A stretch of DNA of 12,680 nucleotides, from the NCBI GenBank assembly GCA_946892075.1, contig CAMPNZ010000041.1, positions 1 to 12,680 on the forward strand. Reading direction: 5' to 3'. The notes under the pieces were generated by a model. It had not been told where the DNA came from, did not search any database, and saw only the letters and a list, made by a program, of their open reading frames with translations. Each line of letters starts with the position of its first letter. Within the stretch, counting starts at the first letter, position 1. Of this stretch, positions 1-4,654 are shown one piece after another. This stretch comes from an uncultured Coriobacteriales bacterium (GTDB lineage Bacteria; Actinomycetota; Coriobacteriia; Coriobacteriales; Eggerthellaceae). Both the position numbers and the translations under genes were made by a program.

Positions 1-15
1 GTGAAATTCGAATAG
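1..15 (+). CDS. 3' end of an upstream gene, possibly rpmA (ribosomal protein L27), partial
   Basis: The first five codons read V-K-F-E-stop (GTG AAA TTC GAA TAG) and end inside the left arm of a canonical terminator, as expected for the last codons of a gene. The assignment to rpmA rests on context, since rplU-rpmA-obgE is a very common bacterial order, and on the V-K-F-E string, which resembles a segment near the L27 C-terminus. Only four residues are visible, so the identity is a guess. Confidence 0.3.
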   Translation: MKFE

Positions 16-37
16 CCCTTTCATCTATTCGTTTTTT
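9..37 (+). terminator. Intrinsic terminator after the upstream gene
   Basis: A perfect 7-bp stem, CGAATAG (9-15) with CTATTCG (25-31), encloses a 9-nt loop and is followed directly by six T residues (32-37). The left arm overlaps the stop codon of the upstream reading frame. This is a textbook rho-independent terminator, yet obgE begins only 65 nt later without a convincing promoter between. Confidence 0.65.
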
Positions 38-49
38 GTAAAAAAGTAT

Positions 50-89
50 AAAGCGTGCCCACTGAGTTTTCAGGGGCGCGCTTTATTTT
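50..89 (+). terminator. Second terminator-like hairpin, in the obgE leader
   Basis: An 11-bp stem pairs 50-60 (AAAGCGTGCCC) with 74-84 (GGGCGCGCTTT), with one G-U wobble. It is topped by an inner 4-bp CTGA/TCAG stem (62-65 with 70-73) and followed by a T-rich tract through 89. It ends only about 5 nt before the obgE Shine-Dalgarno. It may be a second terminator, an attenuator for readthrough from the upstream ribosomal-protein genes, or a 5' UTR structure. The structure is clear; its role is inferred. Confidence 0.5.
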
Positions 90-101
90 GATAGAGGTTC
101 T

Positions 102-1511
102 ATGTTTGTTGATAAGGTTCATATTCATGTTAAAGGCGGCGATGGCGGCGCAGGTTGCATGTCGTTTCGTCGTGAGGCGCACGTGCCGAAAGGCGGGCCT
201 GATGGCGGCGATGGCGGCGCCGGCGGAAACGTAATTCTGGAAGCAGACACAACGCTTTCTTCGCTGATTGACTTCCGTTTCAAGCACCATTTCAAAGCCG
301 AGCGCGGCATGCACGGAAAAGGCTCGCGCATGCACGGGGCGAAAGGTGCCGACTTGATTCTTAAAGTGCCGGTCGGTTGCGTGGTGCGCGAATACGACGA
401 ACAGCGCGCGGAAAGCGGCGAAACCATTGCCGACTTGGTTACGCACGGCCAACAAATTTGCGTTGGACCAGGGGGAACGGGTGGACGCGGCAACATTCAT
501 TTTGTGACGTCAACGCGGCGTGCGCCCGCTTTTGCCGAGCTGGGCGTTCCTGCAATTGAACGCTGGGTCGAGCTTGAAATGAAGCTGCTTGCTGATGTGG
601 CGCTGGTGGGTATGCCGTCGGCGGGCAAGTCGTCGCTTATTGCGAAGCTGTCGGCTGCGCGTCCAAAAATTGGCAATTATCCGTTCACAACACTTGTTCC
701 CAATTTAGGCGTTGCGCGCTGCGACGATTTAAGTTACGTAATTGCCGATGTACCAGGCCTTATTGAAGGCGCACACGAAGGCAAGGGCTTGGGGCACGAG
801 TTTTTGCGCCACATCGAGCGCTCGGCTGTGCTGGTGCATGTGGTTGATTTAACGGGCGATTTTGAAGCGCGCGATCCTTTGGCCGATTACGAGATTATCA
901 ATCACGAACTTGCAGAATATGCCTCTGAGCTTGCCTTTCGTCCGCGCATTGTGGTTGCGAACAAAATTGATGCGTTTGCAGGCAGGCAAGCGGAACTTGA
1001 CGCACTTCTTGCGCGCTTGCAAGACGCGGTGCGCCGCGATTCTCTTGCCGCTGCGGGTGGCGATGAATTTGCCGAAAGCCCCATCGATCCGAAGCTGTAT
1101 TGCATCAGCGCGCTGACGGGGCAGGGCGTTGCGTCGCTGAATGCTGCGCTTGCTCATAAGGTGCATGATCTTCGCGAAAAAGAGCTTGCTACCTTGCACG
1201 ATGCGCCAAGCTTCGACAAGGTGTGGAAGCTTAAGCAAGAAGAAAAAGACAAGGCGTTCAGTGTGATTCGCTTGGGCGAGGGGGAGTATCGTGTGGCGGG
1301 CGCGCGTGTTGAGCGCATGGTGATTCAAACCGATTGGGATAATGAAGAAGCGATGTCGTTTTTACAGCATCGCTTGAAGCGCATTGGCGTTGAAAAGGCG
1401 CTTGAACAGGCCGGAGCTGTTGATGGCGACACCATTCGCATCTGTGGACGTGAGTTCGAGTTTGAGTCGGCAAAGATGTCGCATGACATCTTCGAGGAAC
1501 TTGATATATAG
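102..1511 (+). CDS. obgE: Obg family GTPase ObgE/CgtA
   Basis: Essential P-loop GTPase acting in the cytoplasm on late 50S subunit assembly and stringent-response signalling. The 469-residue length is normal for actinobacterial Obg. Residues 1-158 form the glycine-rich Obg fold (GGDGGAG at 12-18, GGPDGGDGGAGGN at 31-43). The G domain follows: G1 GMPSAGKSS (170-178), G2 NYPFTT (192-197), G3 DVPG (216-219), G4 NKID (287-290) and G5 SA (336-337). Residues from about 365 form the C-terminal OCT domain, ending in an acidic tail. An insertion of about 20 residues (312-330, Ala/Gly/Asp-rich) sits before G5. The start ATG has GAGG at 94-97, a rather short 4-nt spacing. nadD follows after 75 nt, probably in the same transcript. 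Identification is firm. Confidence 0.97.
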   Translation: MFVDKVHIHVKGGDGGAGCMSFRREAHVPKGGPDGGDGGAGGNVILEADTTLSSLIDFRFKHHFKAERGMHGKGSRMHGAKGADLILKVPVGCVVREYDEQRAESGETIADLVTHGQQICVGPGGTGGRGNIHFVTSTRRAPAFAELGVPAIERWVELEMKLLADVALVGMPSAGKSSLIAKLSAARPKIGNYPFTTLVPNLGVARCDDLSYVIADVPGLIEGAHEGKGLGHEFLRHIERSAVLVHVVDLTGDFEARDPLADYEIINHELAEYASELAFRPRIVVANKIDAFAGRQAELDALLARLQDAVRRDSLAAAGGDEFAESPIDPKLYCISALTGQGVASLNAALAHKVHDLREKELATLHDAPSFDKVWKLKQEEKDKAFSVIRLGEGEYRVAGARVERMVIQTDWDNEEAMSFLQHRLKRIGVEKALEQAGAVDGDTIRICGREFEFESAKMSHDIFEELDI

Positions 1512-1540
1512 TAGAAGTGACATTTTTGCGCTTTATCCGC

Positions 1541-1558
1541 CTGCGTTCCCGCACGCAG
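1541..1558 (+). other. Short hairpin between obgE and nadD
   Basis: CTGCGT (1541-1546) pairs with ACGCAG (1553-1558) across a 6-nt loop. No T-run follows, so it is unlikely to terminate. It could protect or define mRNA ends within the obgE-nadD transcript. A 6-bp stem of this kind can arise by chance. Confidence 0.25.
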
Positions 1559-1586
1559 CATAACACTATATGAAAGAAGTACCAGC

Positions 1587-3047
1587 ATGAATAGCTCTTT
1601 GCAATCGCTCAGCCCCCGCTTTGCGCATTTCGCAACCGATGGAAAGCCCCACTGCATTGGCATTTTGGGGGGCACCTTTGACCCCATTCATATCGGGCAC
1701 TTGAACATTGCGCAGCGCGCGCTTGTCGAGGCGCATCTGGATGGCGTGCTGTTTGTGCCTGCGTTTGTGTCGCCCTTCAAAACTCCTGGTGACGCGGGTG
1801 CGCTGGAGGAAGCTGCGGCGCGTTTGCATGCGCATCAGCGCCTTGCGATGTGCAAGCTGGCAACGCAGCATAATCCGCTGTTCGACGTGTGCTCCTATGA
1901 GGTTGATCGCGCGGGCATTTCGTACACGGTGGATACGCTGGCTGCTTTGCATGAGTATTTTGGCTGTTCAGTGCGCTTTGTGCTCATTTTGGGAAGCGAT
2001 GCGGCGGTGCAGCTTGCCGCGTGGAAAAATCCTGCTGCGCTGGCACAGTATGCAACCATTTTCGTGCTTGATCGCGTCGATGACGCCAGCATTGCGCCGC
2101 ACGTTGCGCCGCACGCAACATCCCTTGCCGACACGCTCGATGCGCTCAGCGCTCGGTATGGTTTTACGTTTCAGCGGGCGCAGTCGCTGTGCGTTCCTGT
2201 TTCCTCACGTGTTGTGCGCCAGCAGTTACGCATTGGATCTGCGCGTTATCTTGTTCCCACTGATGTGTATGATTACATTTGTGAACAGGGATTATACGAC
2301 ATTCCGCACAACGAGCTTTCGTATGCGCCCTCTGCTCAGCCCGCACCACTTGTGTCATCCGCCGAACCTGCTGAACCTACGCAGCCCGCACAACCTGCGC
2401 AGCCCGAGCAGCCCGCACCATTTTCGCTCACGGAGAACGCCGATTACGCGCTGAGCGACGAGTTTTTCTCCCGCGCAAAACAGCTGCTTGAGAAGCGCGT
2501 GTCACCGCATCGGTTCGCGCATTGCTGTTCGGTGGCGCGATACAGCGCTCACCTGGCGAAACTTTACCACTATCCCGAACAAGAGGCGCGCATAGCAGGC
2601 CTTTTGCACGATTGGGACAAAGCGTATACCAACGATGACATTCGCGCGCGGGCGTTGGCGTTTAAGACGCGCATCGATGGCGAAGTGCTTGATTTTCTGC
2701 CTGCGTTGTTGCACGGGCCAACGGGCGCGTGTGCGCTCGAGGCCGATTTTCCGTTTCTTGATGGGCGCATTTTGCGCGCGATTGAGCGTCACACCGCAGG
2801 TCACGAGCAGATGAGCGACCTTGATTGCATCGTTTATGTTGCCGATGCGCTTGAGGAAGGCAGGTCGTATCCGGGCATCGAGGATTTGCGCGCGCTGCCA
2901 GGCACCGTGTCGCTGCAAGAGCTGTTTTTTGAAACGTACAAACATGTGTTACTATACTTAGTTCAGCGCAACGCACAGCTTCATCCGCGCACCTTGTGTG
3001 TGTGGAATTGGTACGTGCGCCAACGTTCTAAAGGAGAATTATCATGA
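1587..3047 (+). CDS. nadD: Fused nicotinate-nucleotide adenylyltransferase (NadD) and YqeK-type HD phosphohydrolase
   Basis: Two enzymes in one 486-residue chain. Residues 22-240 are NadD, which joins ATP and nicotinate mononucleotide to make deamido-NAD. The nucleotidyltransferase motif ILGGTFDPIHIGHL (26-39), SYTVDTL (112-118), LGSD (135-138) and the SSRVVRQQLR segment (206-215, family ISS-T-x-I-R) are all present. Residues 246-280 are a Pro/Ala/Gln/Glu-rich linker. Residues 290-470 match YqeK, an HD-domain hydrolase of diadenosine tetraphosphate (Ap4A): H308/H312, the HD pair H341-D342 in LLHDWDK, H376, H402 and the VADALEEGR region (418-426). No ATG lies between residues 88 and 409, so the HD part has no obvious separate start. 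The start is the ATG at 1587 behind a weak AGAAG. The stop overlaps the rsfS start (ATGA). nadD and yqeK are usually separate neighbours. Family assignments are firm; that both halves are active is inferred. Confidence 0.95.
   Translation: MNSSLQSLSPRFAHFATDGKPHCIGILGGTFDPIHIGHLNIAQRALVEAHLDGVLFVPAFVSPFKTPGDAGALEEAAARLHAHQRLAMCKLATQHNPLFDVCSYEVDRAGISYTVDTLAALHEYFGCSVRFVLILGSDAAVQLAAWKNPAALAQYATIFVLDRVDDASIAPHVAPHATSLADTLDALSARYGFTFQRAQSLCVPVSSRVVRQQLRIGSARYLVPTDVYDYICEQGLYDIPHNELSYAPSAQPAPLVSSAEPAEPTQPAQPAQPEQPAPFSLTENADYALSDEFFSRAKQLLEKRVSPHRFAHCCSVARYSAHLAKLYHYPEQEARIAGLLHDWDKAYTNDDIRARALAFKTRIDGEVLDFLPALLHGPTGACALEADFPFLDGRILRAIERHTAGHEQMSDLDCIVYVADALEEGRSYPGIEDLRALPGTVSLQELFFETYKHVLLYLVQRNAQLHPRTLCVWNWYVRQRSKGELS
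2334..2420 (+). repeat. Imperfect tandem Pro-Ala-Gln/Glu codon repeat encoding the NadD-YqeK linker
   Basis: Degenerate copies of a 9-nt unit like CAGCCCGCA encode PAQPAQPEQPAP and related steps at residues 250-278. The composition (Pro, Ala, Gln, Glu) and the lack of hydrophobic core residues fit an extended flexible tether between the two enzyme domains. Such repeats can vary in copy number by slippage without breaking the frame, since the unit is a multiple of three. Confidence 0.65.
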
Positions 3048-3577
3048 CAAACGAACACGATGGCTTGCAGAATGCGCAGGTCGTGAACACGCCGCAGGAT
3101 GTTGCAGCGTCGCAGGACGCATCCGCTGCTTCACACGCGTCCGCAAGCGCTCCCTTAAGTGACAGGGACATTGCGCTTACGGCAGCGCGCGTTGCGAACG
3201 AGAAAAAAGCGTTCGACATTGTGGTTCAGCACGTCGAGGAGCTTACGGGCGAAGCTGCGTATTTTGTGACGATGACAGCGCGCAATGATAGGCAGGTCAA
3301 GGCGTTGTGCAATGCTATCGAAAAGGAGCTGCGCGACGCGAAGGTTCATGTTCTTCACCGGGAAACGACGCGCGATTCTAGCTGGGAGCTGCTGGATTAC
3401 GGCGGCGTGGTGGTTCACGTGTTTTATACGACGCGTGAATATTATCGGCTGGAAGAATTGTGGCAGCAGGCTCCCGTGGTTGATCTTGCCTCTGAAGTGG
3501 GATTTGAGGGGCTTGAGTACACGCCGCGCATTGAGGAGTTTCTTGCTGGCTGCACGCGTGATGCGCAAAACGCCTAA
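3044..3577 (+). CDS. rsfS: Ribosomal silencing factor RsfS (Iojap family)
   Basis: RsfS binds ribosomal protein L14 on the 50S subunit and blocks joining with 30S during starvation. The conserved core runs from about residue 41 to 170. It includes AFDIVVQHVEELTG (56-69), the NDRQVKAL segment (81-88), IEKEL (92-96), SWELLDYGGVVVHVF (113-127), REYYRLEELW (131-140) and QAPVVDL (142-148). A strong AAGGAG (3031-3036) lies 7 nt before the ATG, and the start overlaps the nadD-yqeK stop, implying translational coupling. At 177 residues it is longer than the usual 105-130. The extra part is a low-complexity Ala/Ser-rich N-terminus (about 1-38), probably disordered. The nadD-rsfS linkage is conserved in many bacteria. 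Identification is firm. Confidence 0.95.
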   Translation: MTNEHDGLQNAQVVNTPQDVAASQDASAASHASASAPLSDRDIALTAARVANEKKAFDIVVQHVEELTGEAAYFVTMTARNDRQVKALCNAIEKELRDAKVHVLHRETTRDSSWELLDYGGVVVHVFYTTREYYRLEELWQQAPVVDLASEVGFEGLEYTPRIEEFLAGCTRDAQNA

Positions 3578-3600
3578 TGGCGTACAGTGCACTTTCTTAG

Positions 3601-3624
3601 TGAGGGTGTGCCTCAGCGCGTTTT
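3601..3624 (+). terminator. Weak candidate terminator after rsfS
   Basis: TGAGG (3601-3605) pairs with CCTCA (3611-3615) around a 5-nt loop, and a short GTTTT lies a few bases downstream. The stem is short and the T-tract is displaced, so termination here is doubtful. A second small hairpin, CGCC-TAAT-GGCG (3571-3582), spans the rsfS stop codon. Confidence 0.25.
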
Positions 3625-3631
3625 CTGCGTC

Positions 3632-3660
3632 TTGTAAGAGCGTAGCTTATTTGGTATTAT
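3632..3660 (+). promoter_or_regulatory. Candidate sigma-70-type promoter for tRNA-Leu
   Basis: TTGTAA (3632-3637) and TATTAT (3655-3660) are separated by exactly 17 nt, matching 4/6 and 5/6 of the -35 and -10 consensus. Transcription would start near 3667, giving a 5' leader of roughly 125 nt before the tRNA. It is the best-spaced pair in the rsfS-tRNA gap, but it is a consensus match only. Confidence 0.4.
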
Positions 3661-3791
3661 GCATCTATTGTGCGCTTTTACCCGTGTGCGGTGCATGAGG
3701 CTTGCTTGTAGGCTGGGTGCCGTGTAAGCGGACGCTCGGTTTGAAGCACTCGCGAACGGGCGTACTACCTGCACTGATGTGCATATTCGTT

Positions 3792-3875
3792 GCGGGCGTG
3801 GCGGAATTGGCAGACGCGCCAGATTTAGGTTCTGGTGTCTACGACGTGAAGGTTCAAGTCCTTTCGCCCGCACCA
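3792..3875 (+). tRNA. tRNA-Leu (anticodon UAG)
   Basis: A complete type II tRNA with a long variable arm. The acceptor stem pairs GCGGGCG (3792-3798) with CGCCCGC (3865-3871), followed by discriminator A (3872) and an encoded CCA (3873-3875). The D-stem is GCG/CGC (3801-3803 with 3815-3817). The anticodon stem CCAGA/TCTGG (3819-3823 with 3831-3835) encloses loop TTTAGGT, giving anticodon TAG at 3826-3828, which reads CUA/CUN leucine codons. The T-loop is TTCAAGT. The A73 discriminator and the extra arm are leucine identity features. No clear hairpin terminator follows, only T-rich sequence at 3877-3899. Confidence 0.97.
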
Positions 3876-4006
3876 TCTTTTCTTGTTATTCCTTTTTTAT
3901 CAGGCATATTGATAGTGTAGTAGGCGCATGGTGCGCTGCTTGTAAAAATGCGCGGTGTAACGAGAACGGAAATGTGTCGTTTCTGTTTGCGTTCACACTC
4001 GCGAAT

Positions 4007-4363
4007 TTATCGCGCCAACAGCCCCAACAGAAAACCGATGCCCATAGCGGCGGCCGAGAACAGCGCCGCGATGGCGATAAGCTTAACGTCGCGGCGAGCA
4101 TTTTGCTGGTTGCGCATTTCAAGGCGCGCTTTTTCGGGAAAATACGAATATCCATACGACGAAATAACCACCATATTCCCGCGCCCACCTTGCTTCAGGC
4201 TGAGCACTTTCAGGTCGATAAGCTCGGCTTGCAGGTCGTTGTCGGGACGATAGGGAAAGGCACACCGGAACAGCGGATCGGCATTCGCTTCTGCTAAAGA
4301 GCGTTCGTAATCGATAAGACGGTGGAGCTCGCGTTCTTGCGCAAGGTTAAGAGAAATCTTCAC
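4007..4363 (-). CDS. Hypothetical protein with one C-terminal transmembrane helix
   Basis: I do not recognise the family. The protein (118 residues from the preferred start) has a charged, probably helical N-terminal part (residues 1-30), then a segment with a buried-core pattern, AELIDLKVLSLKQGG and MVVISSYGYSYF. That segment could be a small winged-helix-like fold, but this is speculation. A basic stretch follows, then one hydrophobic helix (about 94-116) ending in Ala-Arg, so it is probably a tail-anchored membrane protein with a cytoplasmic head. The preferred start is the GTG at 4363, because AAAGG lies 10 nt upstream on the minus strand. A GTG at 4381 would add six residues but has no ribosome site. 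It is divergent from thrS and convergent with tRNA-Leu. Its coherent hydrophobic pattern argues that it is real. Confidence 0.72.
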   Translation of the reverse strand: MKISLNLAQERELHRLIDYERSLAEANADPLFRCAFPYRPDNDLQAELIDLKVLSLKQGGRGNMVVISSYGYSYFPEKARLEMRNQQNARRDVKLIAIAALFSAAAMGIGFLLGLLAR

Positions 4364-4536
4364 GTCAAACGTACCTTTCACATTTTGCTACGGCGTGGCA
4401 GTACAGAATTCATTGCGCATTTTTGCGCGCGTTTTGTTGCTTCTAATACTATCAGCTTGCGCGCCGTTTTTCCGCCACAAATAGCTATCAGCACAAAATT
4501 TTTCAAGTGCATTGTTTTCGTGAGGAACGCTCCACG

Positions 4537-4560
4537 CGCTACTTTTTGGTAGCGTTTTTT
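4537..4560 (+). terminator. Intrinsic terminator upstream of thrS
   Basis: CGCTAC (4537-4542) pairs perfectly with GTAGCG (4549-4554) around a 6-nt loop, followed directly by six T residues (4555-4560). Because the preceding gene lies on the other strand, it would stop plus-strand transcripts running on from tRNA-Leu or initiating in 4382-4536. An alternative pairing of AACGCT (near 4526) with AGCGTT (4551-4556) could compete with it. The thrS promoter candidate overlaps its right arm. Confidence 0.65.
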
Positions 4561-4574
4561 GGTATAGCTATAAA
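4546..4574 (+). promoter_or_regulatory. Candidate thrS promoter
   Basis: TTGGTA (4546-4551) and TATAAA (4569-4574) are separated by 17 nt and match 4/6 and 5/6 of the -35 and -10 consensus. Transcription would start near 4581, immediately before the first leader hairpin. The thrS mRNA leader would then be about 74 nt, made of almost nothing but the two hairpins and the ribosome site. That arrangement raises my confidence in the call. Confidence 0.5.
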
Positions 4575-4586
4575 GGTACATGTGCA

Positions 4587-4603
4587 GGTGCTTGGTATGC
4601 ACC
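4587..4603 (+). promoter_or_regulatory. thrS leader hairpin 1, tRNA-Thr anticodon-arm mimic
   Basis: GGTGC (4587-4591) pairs with GCACC (4599-4603) around a 7-nt loop TTGGTAT. A 5-bp stem with a 7-nt loop is anticodon-arm geometry. Numbered as a tRNA, the loop has U32, U33, G34 G35 U36, A37, U38, so the anticodon would be GGU, which decodes ACC/ACU threonine. U33 is invariant in tRNAs. The natural reading is an operator bound by threonyl-tRNA synthetase. The fold and numbering are seen; the function is inferred. Confidence 0.6.
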
Positions 4604-4615
4604 CGGCATAAAGCA

Positions 4616-4632
4616 GGTGCTTGGTATGCACC
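4616..4632 (+). promoter_or_regulatory. thrS leader hairpin 2, tRNA-Thr anticodon-arm mimic
   Basis: The same GGTGC-TTGGTAT-GCACC hairpin, ending 10 nt before the GAAAGGA ribosome site (4643-4649). A protein bound here would lie close to the 30S initiation footprint. ThrRS is a homodimer, so two adjacent mimics could occupy its two anticodon-binding domains, as is known in principle for the E. coli thrS operator. Confidence 0.6.
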
Positions 4633-4654
4633 CGGCTGCGAAGAAAGGATTGTT

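Larger units (their letters stand above)
4584..4636 (+). repeat. Two exact 24-nt direct repeats in the thrS leader
   Basis: Positions 4584-4607 and 4613-4636 are identical over 24 nt, with a 5-nt spacer (ATAAA) and a 29-nt period. Each copy contains one complete stem-loop (next two entries) plus a GCA prefix and a CGGC suffix. Two copies only, so this is not a CRISPR array. Confidence 0.95.

Noticed and set aside
3613..3920. Open frames on both strands over tRNA-Leu (for example one containing VAELADAPDLGSG, and antisense ones)
   Set aside because: They are translations of the tRNA-Leu gene and its complement, a well-known source of spurious proteins, and have no ribosome sites.
4584..4636. 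CRISPR array
   Set aside because: Only two repeats with a 5-nt spacer, and no cas genes nearby. The same reasoning applies to the repeats at 6642-6695 and 8426-8509.
4580..4654. Upstream ATG extending ThrRS by 25 residues
   Set aside because: It would translate the structured leader repeats, the residues are Cys/His-rich and unlike any ThrRS N-terminus, the TGS domain begins naturally at the ATG at 4655, and the ribosome site before 4655 is better spaced.
4382..4654. T-box riboswitch for thrS
   Set aside because: No conserved T-box antiterminator sequence or specifier stem I architecture is visible. The leader after the likely start is too short.
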